From an uncultured Parasutterella sp. (lineage in GTDB: Bacteria > Pseudomonadota > Gammaproteobacteria > Burkholderiales > Burkholderiaceae_F), in contig CANQMZ010000004.1 of NCBI GenBank assembly GCA_947625105.1, positions 1-36,141 of the forward strand: DNA of 36,141 nucleotides. The letters run 5' to 3'. A model generated the notes under the pieces. The model searched no databases and had not been told where the DNA came from. It saw only the letters and a list, made by a program, of their open reading frames with translations. The position numbers were made by a program, and so were the translations under genes. The stretch's first letter is position 1. The number at the start of each line of letters is the position of its first letter. This document shows positions 8,212-16,719 of this stretch, one piece after another.

Positions 8212-9237
8212 TTAGCGGATGGGTTGAGCGTAAAGAATACCGCCCTTTGTCCACTGATTGTTGATTCCTCTTGGAAGGGCCAACGGAGTCTTCGGTCCGA
8301 GATTTCTCTCAAAACTTTCGCCGTAATTGCCTACCTGTTTGATAATTCTATAGGACCAATCTTTATCCAGACCAAGCAACTTGCCCATATCTTCTCCACT
8401 GCCAACGATACGTTTAATGTTTGGATCAGTGGAAGTCTTTTTGAGTTCATCAACGTTTGCCTGAGTGATACCCTTTTCCTCGGCTTCAATCATGGCATTG
8501 AGGACCCAACGAGCTATTTGGAACCATTCATTGTCGCCGCGCCTAACTGAAGGGCCAAGCGGCTCTTTGGAAATGACTTCAGGAAGAATTACAAAATCTT
8601 CAGGATTGCTAGCCTTTGTGCGCGCTCCGGCTAGGTCGCTCATGTCGGTCGTGTAGGCCTGACAACGTCCCGAGAGAAATGCTCCTTGGGTGGCTTCAGT
8701 AGTGTCAAAAATAACGGCCTTATATTTCATTCCGTTGGATTTGAAATAATCGGCGACACTGGGTTCACTGGAAGTTCCAGACTGAACGCAGATGGTTGCT
8801 CCATTAAGTTGCTTAGCAGATTTCACCCCCAGTTTTTTAGGGACCATGAATCCCTGGCCATCGTAATAGTTTGTGCCAACAAAGACAGCACCCAAAGAGG
8901 CATCACGAGTCAAATTCCAAGTCGTGTTTCTAGCTAGAACGTCAACTTCTCCTGCTTGTAAAGCGGAAAAACGCTGAGGGGAATTCAGTGGAACAAACTT
9001 TACCTTGGAAGCATCGCCCAATACGGCAGCGGCCAGTGCTCTGCAATAATCGACATCAAGCCCGGTCCATTTGCCCTGGCTATCTGCATTTGAAAAACCG
9101 GGGGCCGCCGTATTAACACCACAGACAACGACGCCGTCGGTTTTAACTTTATCCAACACGGAACCTGCGTTGGCTGAGGTGGCACAGAGGACAGCGGAAG
9201 TGGAAAGTACGAAAGTAAAAAACAGACTAGATTTCAT
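8212..9237 (-). CDS. aapJ: Periplasmic amino-acid-binding protein, AapJ type
   Basis: This is the solute-binding component of a general L-amino-acid ABC importer (family 3 substrate-binding fold). The 341-residue protein has a Sec signal peptide (MKSSLFFTFVLSTSAVLCATSANA). It then has a domain starting VKTDGVVVCGVN and the Aap-type segments RNTTWNLTRDASLGAVFVG and YDGQGFMVPKKLGVKSAKQL. The ATG follows AGGAGA at good spacing. It is first in the minus-strand operon aapJ–aapQ–aapM–AtaL-like. Substrate range cannot be told from sequence; AapJ relatives bind many polar amino acids. Confidence 0.92.
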   Translation of the reverse strand: MKSSLFFTFVLSTSAVLCATSANAGSVLDKVKTDGVVVCGVNTAAPGFSNADSQGKWTGLDVDYCRALAAAVLGDASKVKFVPLNSPQRFSALQAGEVDVLARNTTWNLTRDASLGAVFVGTNYYDGQGFMVPKKLGVKSAKQLNGATICVQSGTSSEPSVADYFKSNGMKYKAVIFDTTEATQGAFLSGRCQAYTTDMSDLAGARTKASNPEDFVILPEVISKEPLGPSVRRGDNEWFQIARWVLNAMIEAEEKGITQANVDELKKTSTDPNIKRIVGSGEDMGKLLGLDKDWSYRIIKQVGNYGESFERNLGPKTPLALPRGINNQWTKGGILYAQPIR

Positions 9238-9426
9238 GAGAGGTCTCCTATAGACGTTTTCCTCTTTTTACCACAGAGACTATTGAAAGTTTGGATTTAG
9301 GGAAGGAAAATCAATAAACGTGAAACGGTATAAGAAAAACTTTGGGCAAATTACCCATTTTTAGTAGGGAAACGCCAGTAGTAAGATTGAAAGGCTCAGA
9401 CTAGACAAAAGATTAAAGGAAAGGTT

Positions 9427-10353
9427 ATGGAATACAAAGATTATTACAAAATCTTGGGACTCGAGCGTGGCGCAAGCGAGGCGGAGATTAAGAAAGCGTT
9501 CCGTAAGTTGGCCCACAAGTATCATCCGGATATTTCAAAAGAGAAAGATGCGGAGACAAAATTCAAAGACGTCAATGAGGCCTATCAGACGCTGTCAGAT
9601 CCTGAAAAAAAGGCGGCTTATGATCAGTTGGGTCAAAGAGCGGAGGGGAGCAATTTTGAACCGCCACCCGGTTGGGGAGGCTTCTCCGCAGGTTCCGGCG
9701 GCTTTGAAGGGTTTGATTTCGGAGGCGGCGGTTTTGATTTCGCGGACCTCTTCGCGCATATGGGCAGAGGAGCCTCTAGAAAACGGGCGGGAGAAGATAT
9801 CGAGGCCACCGTGGATATAACCCCTGAGCAAGCTTTTAACGGCACTGCGGTCGGGTTGTCGTTACGCGAGCCCGAGCAGGATTCCAGTGGTCGGATAAGG
9901 AACGTCAGCAAAAAATTGGAAGTAAAGATTCCTGCGGGCACGATCAGTGGGCAGAGGATGAGGCTGGTCGGCAAAGGAGGAATAGGTCACAATGGAGGTC
10001 CGAACGGCAATCTTTATATAACGGTCAATATCATCGAGGGAGGCCGCTTTAAGGTTGAAGGTCGCGATGTGTATGTTTCATTGCCTTTGACCGATTATGA
10101 AGCCGTCCTAGGAGCTGAGGTGGTGGTTCCAATGCTGTCTGGCAAAAGAATATCTGTGAAAGTTCCTGCCGGGACGAACGCAGGAAAAAGAATCCGTATT
10201 CCCGGGAAGGGATTCCCCAACAAAAAAGGCTCCCCAGGAGATATGTATCTCTTGGTTTCCATAGAGGTACCTACCAACCCCTCTGATGAGGAGAAGGAGC
10301 TTTACAGGAAGCTGTCAGAGGTTTCGAAGTTTAATCCTAGAGAAACGAGTTAG
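9427..10353 (+). CDS. cbpA: DnaJ-class curved-DNA-binding co-chaperone CbpA
   Basis: This Hsp40 co-chaperone stimulates DnaK ATPase and, in E. coli, also binds curved DNA. The 308-residue protein has an N-terminal J-domain with HPD at residues 33-35, then a Gly/Phe-rich linker (residues 75-115). It goes straight to the C-terminal substrate-binding domains (starting [17 protein letters not shown]) without the four CxxCxGxG zinc repeats of DnaJ. That absence and the adjacent CbpM-like gene identify the CbpA type. AAGGAAAGG precedes the ATG. Confidence 0.9.
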   Translation: MEYKDYYKILGLERGASEAEIKKAFRKLAHKYHPDISKEKDAETKFKDVNEAYQTLSDPEKKAAYDQLGQRAEGSNFEPPPGWGGFSAGSGGFEGFDFGGGGFDFADLFAHMGRGASRKRAGEDIEATVDITPEQAFNGTAVGLSLREPEQDSSGRIRNVSKKLEVKIPAGTISGQRMRLVGKGGIGHNGGPNGNLYITVNIIEGGRFKVEGRDVYVSLPLTDYEAVLGAEVVVPMLSGKRISVKVPAGTNAGKRIRIPGKGFPNKKGSPGDMYLLVSIEVPTNPSDEEKELYRKLSEVSKFNPRETS

Positions 10354-10367
10354 AGGAGGAGAGGACC

Positions 10368-10673
10368 ATGAGTCAAACGATTTATACGGAGATTCAGGCG
10401 ACACTGGCTCCTGAAGAACTAAGAGAGATGAGCGGGTTACCAACAGAGATATTTGATGAGTTGGTTGAGTTAGGTGTTTTAAACGACATAGAGGAAGAAG
10501 GAGTAGATATCTCCCGGTGCGCACTTGTTTTTAGGAAAGCGAACCGCTTACAAAAGACGTTTGAGCTAGATAGCAGCGCCTTGGCATTATTGATTCATTA
10601 CATGTTGGAAGCCGAAGAACTCAGAAATGAACTTCATCGGACAAAAATTTTAAGTTTGAATCCTTACCTCTAG
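10368..10673 (+). CDS. cbpM: CbpM-like chaperone modulator
   Basis: This is a 101-residue MerR-like helical protein of the CbpM family. E. coli CbpM binds the CbpA J-domain and inhibits both its co-chaperone and DNA-binding activities. The segment MSGLPTEIFDELVELGVLND, followed by a hydrophobic C-terminal helix (LDSSALALLIHYMLEAEELR), fits the family. It starts 14 bases after cbpA behind a strong GAGGAGAGG ribosome site and is followed by a terminator, so cbpA–cbpM is a two-gene operon. The call leans partly on context because the protein is short. Confidence 0.75.
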   Translation: MSQTIYTEIQATLAPEELREMSGLPTEIFDELVELGVLNDIEEEGVDISRCALVFRKANRLQKTFELDSSALALLIHYMLEAEELRNELHRTKILSLNPYL

Positions 10674-10691
10674 TTGTTAAAAGACTATTGC

Positions 10692-10716
10692 GCCGGCGGA
10701 AGCCGGCTTATTTTTG
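10692..10716 (+). terminator. Rho-independent terminator of cbpA–cbpM
   Basis: GCCGGC-GGAA-GCCGGC forms a 6-bp all-GC stem with a tetraloop, followed by TTATTTTT, 18 bases after the cbpM stop. Confidence 0.85.
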
Positions 10717-10800
10717 CCAGTAGTCAACATACGGGATAACCCCTTTGTTAAGGCAAAATTCTTTTTGTTTTGCTAACCTTGAGGGAAAGGAAGCTATATC

Positions 10801-12114
10801 GTGGATTTAACAACAAAATGTATTTTGATTTTTTTCTTGATTTTGGCAGCCGCTTATTTTGCCATCGCTGAGATTTCTCTAGCCGGATCAAGGAAAGTGA
10901 GACTAACTCAAATGGCGGAAGCAGGAAACAGTTCTGCTCATTTAGTGCTTAATTTGCAAGAAAAACCAGGTCCTTTCTTTTCTGTTATTCAGATCGGAAT
11001 AAATGCGGTGGCCATCTTGGGAGGCATAGTAGGAGAATCTGCCTTCACGGACGTTTTTTCTGACATCCTCAAATGGGTGGTTCCGGAAGAATTTTTGGAA
11101 ACGGTCTCTTTTATCTGTTCGTTTGTCCTAGTGACAATGCTTTTTGTGATCTTTGCCGATTTGATCCCCAAAAGAATTGGTCTAAACAAACCGGAGGAGA
11201 TATCGGTCAAGTTAATTCGGTCTATGTTGGTTCTGATTACCGTTTTGAAACCGCTAGTGTGGTTTCTGACGGTTATCTCCAATGCGATTATGAGACTATT
11301 TGGGTTACCAACGCAGAACAAAGACAAGATTACCAGTGAGGATATTGTCGCTACGGTAGATGCAGGCGCGGCTGCGGGGTTGTTAGCGCCAAATGAGCAG
11401 GCGGCGATTGAAAACGTGATGGATTTGGAAAGTCGGTTGGTTCCCAGTGCGATGACAACGCGTGATTATGTTGTCTATTTCACGCTAAACGAAAGCTATG
11501 AAAGCATTGCCCGGAAAATCGCTCAAAGCCCGCACAACAAATTTCTCGTTTGTGACCGTGACATAGATCACGTGGTGGGTTATGTTGATTCCAAGGACTT
11601 ACTTAAGAAGGTTATCAAGGGAAAGTCTTTTTCGCTAAAGGATGAGAATTTCATTTCTCCTTTGCCAGCAGTTCCTGATTCTTTGACTCTTACAGAGGTT
11701 TTATCTCTTTTTAAAAGCCAAAGAGCAGACTTTGCCTTTGTGGTTAATGAGTATGCGCTAACCGTGGGAATTATTACTCTTAATGACATCATGAGCACAG
11801 TCATGGGAGAGTTTGTTTTGACGCCAGACGACGCCCAAATTGTCCAAAGAGATGACGGCTCTTGGCTGGTCGATGGCGCAACACCGATAGACGATGTTGA
11901 AAGAGTTTTTGATTTTGGGAATTTACCCGAGGATGAAACTTATGAAACCGTGGCTGGTTTTATGATGTATATGCTCAGAAAGATTCCAAAACTTACAGAT
12001 CGCGTTGAATATGACGGCTATCGGTTTGAAGTCATTGATATGGAACAAAACCGTGTTGATAAGATCTTAATTACAAAGATCAAACGGAAAGAAAAAGAGA
12101 ACGGAGACAACTAA
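10801..12114 (+). CDS. CNNM/CorC-type membrane protein with CBS pair
   Basis: This 437-residue inner-membrane protein belongs to the family annotated as hemolysin-like or HlyC/CorC (YtfL, TlyC). In order it has a DUF21/CNNM transmembrane domain (about residues 1-190, several hydrophobic helices and AYFAIAEISLAGSRKV), two CBS domains (about 205-330), and a C-terminal CorC_HlyC domain (about 345-430, DDGSWLVDGATPIDDVERVF). Relatives have been linked to magnesium or sodium export and polyamine stress; the direct role here is uncertain. It starts with GTG behind AAGGAAG and appears monocistronic. Confidence 0.85.
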   Translation: MDLTTKCILIFFLILAAAYFAIAEISLAGSRKVRLTQMAEAGNSSAHLVLNLQEKPGPFFSVIQIGINAVAILGGIVGESAFTDVFSDILKWVVPEEFLETVSFICSFVLVTMLFVIFADLIPKRIGLNKPEEISVKLIRSMLVLITVLKPLVWFLTVISNAIMRLFGLPTQNKDKITSEDIVATVDAGAAAGLLAPNEQAAIENVMDLESRLVPSAMTTRDYVVYFTLNESYESIARKIAQSPHNKFLVCDRDIDHVVGYVDSKDLLKKVIKGKSFSLKDENFISPLPAVPDSLTLTEVLSLFKSQRADFAFVVNEYALTVGIITLNDIMSTVMGEFVLTPDDAQIVQRDDGSWLVDGATPIDDVERVFDFGNLPEDETYETVAGFMMYMLRKIPKLTDRVEYDGYRFEVIDMEQNRVDKILITKIKRKEKENGDN

Positions 12115-12142
12115 CCAGAACGACAAGAGACGATTAAAAACC

Positions 12143-12239
12143 CAAACTCCTGCGAATTAATTCCTCGAATATTTTTTGGGTTGTGAAAATTTTTCTTGCT
12201 TAAGATAAAGAAAATAATGTGGGAAGTTATTTTTTATCA
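12143..12239. repeat. Copy A of a ~95-bp dispersed repeat
   Basis: It aligns by eye with 34921-35017 from AAACTCC through the core GTGAAAAT.TTCTTG, TAAAGAAAAT.AT and the AT-rich end TTTTT...ATCA. Most of the core is identical, with a few substitutions and 2-3 small gaps. TTCTTG-16 nt-TAATGT inside it could be a weak promoter. The copy lies 29 bases after the CNNM stop; copy B lies 32 bases after the pyrE stop. Confidence 0.65.
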
Positions 12240-12272
12240 GAGAGGTACAGAGACCATCATTCTGCTGCCTGA

Positions 12273-12473
12273 AGGAGAAAAATTCTCGTAGAAGCTGGAT
12301 ATTGCGGGGCACTAATCAGAGGCATGACTGGTGTTTCGAGAAAGAGGGGACTAGCCAAGGAGCGGCTTTACCAGTTTCTCAGCAAGACTGGTAATCCATC
12401 ATTTAACTCTACCCTGGAAGTTTTCTGCTCATTTGGAGTGCCGCAGCTTGTACCAGGCGTTAACTATCGCTAA
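12273..12473 (+). pseudogene. Relic of a HigA-like addiction-module antitoxin
   Basis: Reading in the frame ending at TAA 12471-12473, the translation contains GYCGALIRGMTGVSRKRG, then LAKERLYQFLSKTGNPSFNS and TLEVFCSFGVPQL. Intact antitoxins of this HTH family (probable addiction-module antidote, HigA/DinJ-neighbour type) typically read 'ALGDIARARGMT...TGLSREGLYKALS..GNPSF.TVLKVLKALGLKL', so the second helix-turn-helix and the GNPSF motif are recognisable. The frame opens after a stop at 12270-12272 with no start codon in the right place, the N-terminal half is missing, and no toxin gene is found upstream. It is too short for the ORF track. I judge it decayed. Confidence 0.6.
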
Positions 12474-12564
12474 TGACGTTTTTCGTTTTCTCAAACCGCT
12501 AGATATGTTGGTCCCAAACTCCCGAGTTATGAAACTTGATTGCTATATCCATCTAGCTAGTTGG

Positions 12565-15051
12565 TTAGGCAGTCTTTTTTGTTCTTTTAGTTGCAGTTGA
12601 ACGTTTAGCCCGGGGAGCTCTTTCCTCGAATTTGAACCCGATTTTTCCCTTTGCGTCTTTAACTAAGTAAGCAGAGAAATTTCGGTTAGTTTTTTTAGAG
12701 ACGAAACCATCGAGAAGGTCTGTGGATCCTGTTGAAAGGAGTTTTGCCATCTGCTCCCGGGAAATTGGCTGCTGAAGAATGATCTTAGAGCTTCTAAAGG
12801 TGCAGGGCTTATCTTTTTTGAGGGTATTTTCACAAACATAGCTCGACTCACTCTCGTAGACATTCCCACCACAGGCGGGACATTTACCGACAGGAGGTTC
12901 TTTCTTTAAATCATCGAGATTTTCGACTTGCTTCTTCTGTTCGTTACCAAAATCAAAATCGAGTTTGTAATCAGGAGCCCCAGACAGTCTAAGCAGGGCG
13001 GTAAAAGGACGGCCCAACTTGCTGATGAAGCCATCAACGGGTCCGAACTGACCTTTCAAAATGAGTTCATCGACTTCTTTGGGTTCAAATGTCCGACCAC
13101 CGGGATGTTTCGTGATGCTGAAATCACAATCTTCGCAAGCATAACGCTTATAGTTTTCTATAACCCTGCCACCACATTTCGGACAAGGAGCTTTCAGGAT
13201 CGAGGGATTTGCTAAAGGAACGGTATCGGCTTCATAGGATTTTGCTCTATCGACAATTTCTGTGGTTAGCTTTCCGATTTCGCTCATGAACTTTTCGCGA
13301 GAGAGCTGACCTTTTTCTATTTGAGCAAGTTTGTATTCCCATTCTCCGGTTAATTCAGCCTCCGATAGGGTTTCTATTCTTAAGCCTTTTAGTAGCGACA
13401 GAAGCTGGAATGCTTTTGCCGTCGGGGTGAGGTCTTTGCCTTCGCGGATCATATAACCCTGAAGGATCAATCCCTCAATAATTGCAGCCCTAGTGGCTGG
13501 AGTACCAATACCCTTCTCAGAAATGGCTTCTCTTAATTCGCTTTCTTCAATGTCTTTTCCAGCGCTTTCCATGGCGCTCAGCAAAGTCGCTTCAGTATAC
13601 CGAGCAGGAGGTTTTGTCGCGCAGGCTACGGGGGAAACTTTGACGGCGAGAGGAGTTTCGTCTTTTGTGACTTCAACCAAGGAGGTTTCACCACTTTCGG
13701 CTGTTTTGCCATAGACAGCAAGCCAACCGGGAACAACAAGAACTTTCCCTTCGGAAATAAAGGAATATTTCCCTATAACGGTAGTTCGAACTGTGTTTTT
13801 GTACTCTGCGACAGGGAAGAAATTTGCGATAAAACGTCTACAAACAAGGTCGTAAATCTTTTGTTCTGCTTCAGAAAGCTTATGCGTCGGTTTTTGAATC
13901 GTAGGGATAATCGCAAAGTGATCGCTAATCTTTGCATTGTTAAATATCCGCTTATTAGGTTTTACCCAATGATTTTTCAAAACTTCTTTTGCAAAAGGAC
14001 TATCAAGCTGTTCTAAAGTTTCTTTAACTGTCGGTATGTAGTCCTCAGGTAAGGCTCTCGAATCGGTTCTCGGATAAGTAAGGAGCTTATGCTTTTCGTA
14101 GAGTGCCTGGGCTAAAGAGAGAGTTGTTTTTGCGGAAAAACCGAAACGACTATTGGCTTCTCTTTGCAAAGAAGTCAAATCGAACAAAAGAGGGCAGACG
14201 TTTGTAGAAGGTTTGGAAGTCTCAGTAAAGGTACCGCTTTGATTAACACACGCAGAAGCAATCTCACGAGCCTGCTCTTCCGACCATATCCTTTCCTGTC
14301 GAAGGTCCGGGTCATCGGATTTCTTAAAACTGGGATCGAAATATTTTCCGGAGTAAACACCCCTTTGGACCTTGAAATCCGCATGGACTTCCCAGTAATT
14401 TCTAGGTTTAAATTGTCGAATCGCCTCCTCTCGTTTGACTACCAGAGCAAGAGTCGGGGTTTGGACTCTACCCACGGTGGTTAGGAAAAAGCCACCGTCT
14501 TTACTATTAAAAGCGGTCATGGCACGAGTGCCATTGATTCCGACAAGCCAATCGGCCTCAGAACGACTTTTGGCGGCGGCCGCCAAGTTCTGCATTTCAG
14601 AATCACTTCTTAAATGCTTAAAAGCTTCTTGGATTGAAGACTTGGTCATTGATTGCAGCCAAAGACGTTGTATGGGTTTCTTTGATTTAACTGCTTCAAC
14701 AATGTACCTGAAGATCAACTCTCCTTCTCTGCCGGCATCGCAGGCATTGATTAGAGAATCGACTTCTTTGCTTTTGATTAATTTGGAAAGACTCTTGAGT
14801 TTTGCTTCTGATTTTTTAATAGGAAGGAGGTCGAAATGCGGAGGAATCACGGGCAAGTGTGCAAAGCTCCACTTTCCTCTTTTTACTTCGTAAGCATCAG
14901 GGGCTTTAATTTCGAGAAGATGACCAACCGCTGAAGCAACGATATAGTGTTCTCCTTCGTAATGATCACCAACTTTTTTCATTCCGCCAAGGACTTTGGC
15001 GATATCGGTAGCCACGGACGGTTTTTCTGCAATAACTAAGGTTTTTCCCAT
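12565..15051 (-). CDS. topB: DNA topoisomerase III (type IA)
   Basis: This type IA topoisomerase unlinks single-stranded or catenated DNA during replication and recombination. The 828-residue protein opens with a TOPRIM domain (KTLVIAEKPSVATDIAKVLG, acidic NACDAGREGELIFRY). It has the TopoIII-type TTVGRVQTPTLALVV, the catalytic Tyr326 in LLTYPRTDSRALP, and EKGIGTPATRAAIIEGL. The C-terminus carries cysteine pairs (CPKCGG...CEDCDF, CPACGG...C) and Lys-rich TopA-like repeats, which make it longer than E. coli TopB (about 650) but usual for Betaproteobacteria. I use ATG 15051 rather than the TTG four codons upstream. It is divergent from def. Confidence 0.93.
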   Translation of the reverse strand: MGKTLVIAEKPSVATDIAKVLGGMKKVGDHYEGEHYIVASAVGHLLEIKAPDAYEVKRGKWSFAHLPVIPPHFDLLPIKKSEAKLKSLSKLIKSKEVDSLINACDAGREGELIFRYIVEAVKSKKPIQRLWLQSMTKSSIQEAFKHLRSDSEMQNLAAAAKSRSEADWLVGINGTRAMTAFNSKDGGFFLTTVGRVQTPTLALVVKREEAIRQFKPRNYWEVHADFKVQRGVYSGKYFDPSFKKSDDPDLRQERIWSEEQAREIASACVNQSGTFTETSKPSTNVCPLLFDLTSLQREANSRFGFSAKTTLSLAQALYEKHKLLTYPRTDSRALPEDYIPTVKETLEQLDSPFAKEVLKNHWVKPNKRIFNNAKISDHFAIIPTIQKPTHKLSEAEQKIYDLVCRRFIANFFPVAEYKNTVRTTVIGKYSFISEGKVLVVPGWLAVYGKTAESGETSLVEVTKDETPLAVKVSPVACATKPPARYTEATLLSAMESAGKDIEESELREAISEKGIGTPATRAAIIEGLILQGYMIREGKDLTPTAKAFQLLSLLKGLRIETLSEAELTGEWEYKLAQIEKGQLSREKFMSEIGKLTTEIVDRAKSYEADTVPLANPSILKAPCPKCGGRVIENYKRYACEDCDFSITKHPGGRTFEPKEVDELILKGQFGPVDGFISKLGRPFTALLRLSGAPDYKLDFDFGNEQKKQVENLDDLKKEPPVGKCPACGGNVYESESSYVCENTLKKDKPCTFRSSKIILQQPISREQMAKLLSTGSTDLLDGFVSKKTNRNFSAYLVKDAKGKIGFKFEERAPRAKRSTATKRTKKTA

Positions 15052-15134
15052 GATTTTTCCCAAAATCTTTTTTTTAAGTTAGCACTTTTTGAGATTTTGT
15101 GTTTTTGTGAGCGAGAAATCAGTGACTCAAGAGC

Positions 15135-15162
15135 TTGTCAATCTGTACAATTCGCTTAATTT
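15135..15162 (+). promoter_or_regulatory. def: Probable sigma-70 promoter of def
   Basis: TTGTCA, a 16-base spacer, then TAATTT. Transcription would begin near 15169, leaving a leader of about 20 bases before the GTG at 15189 with GGGAG correctly placed. This argues against the upstream GTG at 15180. Confidence 0.45.
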
Positions 15163-15188
15163 GAGGATAAAAACTGGGAGTGCATGTC

Positions 15189-15725
15189 GTGTCGTTGTTA
15201 CCGATTTTAAAGTATCCGGATTTAAGACTGACCAAAAAAGCAGCGGTTGTTACTGAATTCAACGATGAGTTAAAGCAGCTGGCAGCCGATATGGCTGAAA
15301 CAATGTATAAAGCCCCGGGAGTCGGTTTGGCAGCAACTCAAATAGATCGACACATCAGGCTAATCGTGATAGATGTCTCGGAGGAAAAAAACGAACTCTT
15401 GGTTCTTGTCAACCCGGAAGTTATAGAAAAAAGCGAAGAGACCAAGGTGTGCGAAGAGGGCTGCCTCTCACTGCCGGGGATATTCGACAAGGTTGAAAGG
15501 GCTTCTCAGGTAAAAATTAGGGCACAAAACTTGGAAGGAAAAAGCTTTGAAATTGATTGTGATGGTCTTTTGGCGGTGTGTGTGCAACACGAGATGGATC
15601 ATTTAGAAGGAAAAGTTTTTGTCGACCACCTCAGCCAGCTGAAAAAAACTCGCATTCTCCACAAAATCAAAAAACAAAGACTTGAAAAGGCCAAAGAAGA
15701 GAAAGCGGCTACAAATCCTAGTTAA
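15189..15725 (+). CDS. def: Peptide deformylase
   Basis: This metalloenzyme removes the formyl group from nascent N-termini in the cytoplasm, undoing the modification made by Fmt encoded just downstream. All three family motifs are present: GVGLAATQI, EEGCLSLPG (metal Cys) and QHEMDHLEG (metal His pair and catalytic Glu). From GTG 15189 it has 178 residues and begins SLLPILKYPDLRL, like typical deformylases; the track start three codons earlier has no ribosome site. The usual neighbours between def and the topoisomerase gene in Burkholderiales (dprA and smg/DUF494) are absent here. Confidence 0.95.
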   Translation: MSLLPILKYPDLRLTKKAAVVTEFNDELKQLAADMAETMYKAPGVGLAATQIDRHIRLIVIDVSEEKNELLVLVNPEVIEKSEETKVCEEGCLSLPGIFDKVERASQVKIRAQNLEGKSFEIDCDGLLAVCVQHEMDHLEGKVFVDHLSQLKKTRILHKIKKQRLEKAKEEKAATNPS

Positions 15726-15728
15726 TAA

Positions 15729-16628
15729 CTAAGCTTCTACCTGCCAAACATGAGACGCGATTAAGGAGGCTATAGTTTCGAAATGAATCGGAGGGAAGTC
15801 GTGTCCCATCTTCGGTAACACTTCCAATTTTGCATTTGGGATTAATTCCGCAACCTCCTTCCCTGCCGCAAGGGGAAGCAGAGGATCATCCTTTCCATGT
15901 ATAACCAGGGTTGGAGTTTTCAGGCGACTTAATTGAGAGGATCGATCTCCGCTGGCAAGAATAGCTAAAAGCTGTCGCTCGGAGGCTTTTGCGTCAAACT
16001 CGTACTGCGCAATCGAGGAAAGCATTTTCTTTGCGACGTCCTCAGGATATTGGTAGTCGGGACTTTTCAGGATGGAAAAGATTCTGTAGTAGTGTTGGGC
16101 GCGATTTTCAACGGAATGAATGTCTCCGTTCGGTTGCATGAGTAAGGTATAGATGGCTTTGACTTTTCCAAAGCCAGTCCTAGGATTGCCGGAGGCGGAC
16201 ATGATAGATGTTAAGGACTGCACTTTAGAGGGGCGTATCGTTGCCAATACTTGAGCAATCATTCCACCCAATGAAGCACCGACCACATGAATTCTTTTGA
16301 GGGACAAATACCCTAACAGCTCGTCAATGTCTAAAGCCATGTCTTCAAGCTTATAGGGGGCCGCGACAGGAAGCCTTAGCAGAGCTCTGCCAATAGCCAT
16401 CGGCACAGAGTAGGGAATGACGGCTTTCTTGAACTTATCTGAAAATCCGGAATCTCGGTTATCAACCGTGATGACTCTTAGACCTTTCTCGATTAACATC
16501 GAGATAAAAGACTGAGGCCAAACGGCTGATGGCGTTCCCAAACCCATCACGAGTAAAACGGCAGGCAAGCTCGTGTCGCCATAGGACTCGTAATAAAGAT
16601 TTATATGTTTTAGTTTGGCGATCGGCAT
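15729..16628 (-). CDS. Alpha/beta-hydrolase-fold protein
   Basis: This is a soluble 299-residue hydrolase of unknown substrate. The nucleophile elbow is GASLGG (Ser about 119), the acidic residue is in VIHGKDDPLLPL, and the catalytic His is in PKMGHDFPP near the C-terminus, so the triad is complete. The oxyanion-side motif is LVMGLGTPSAVWP. The start is either ATG 16628 or the TTG two codons upstream; neither has a strong ribosome site. It lies on the opposite strand between def and fmt, which are usually adjacent and co-directional, so it interrupts that pair. Its stop is 3 bases from the def stop. Confidence 0.82.
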   Translation of the reverse strand: MPIAKLKHINLYYESYGDTSLPAVLLVMGLGTPSAVWPQSFISMLIEKGLRVITVDNRDSGFSDKFKKAVIPYSVPMAIGRALLRLPVAAPYKLEDMALDIDELLGYLSLKRIHVVGASLGGMIAQVLATIRPSKVQSLTSIMSASGNPRTGFGKVKAIYTLLMQPNGDIHSVENRAQHYYRIFSILKSPDYQYPEDVAKKMLSSIAQYEFDAKASERQLLAILASGDRSSQLSRLKTPTLVIHGKDDPLLPLAAGKEVAELIPNAKLEVLPKMGHDFPPIHFETIASLIASHVWQVEA

Positions 16629-16719
16629 TTTCAAAAAAGCTCGTCAATGTCAAAAAAATGATATTTATGTAACATACTACTCACTTAGTTCGATCCTTTA
16701 CAGTTTTTACGAGGTCATA

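Larger units (their letters stand above)
12115..12564. other. 450-bp gene-poor scar between the CNNM gene and topB
   Basis: No intact gene is present. The region contains a roughly 95-bp AT-rich repeat (12143-12239) that recurs at 34921-35017, a HigA-type antitoxin relic (12273-12473), and a short imperfect palindrome CCATCTAGCTAGTTGG next to the topB stop. It reads as the residue of an accessory insertion. Confidence 0.7.

Noticed and set aside
9351-9366. TGGG...CCCA hairpin in the aapJ/cbpA divergent region
   Set aside because: Only 4 bp of stem; no terminator or operator evidence.
9387-9415. TTGAAA-17-AGATTA as cbpA promoter
   Set aside because: The start point would fall inside the ribosome site, and the -10 is poor.
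12549-12564. Palindrome CCATCTAGCTAGTTGG as an operator or attachment site
   Set aside because: Imperfect, single occurrence noticed, no associated gene; recorded only within the scar description.
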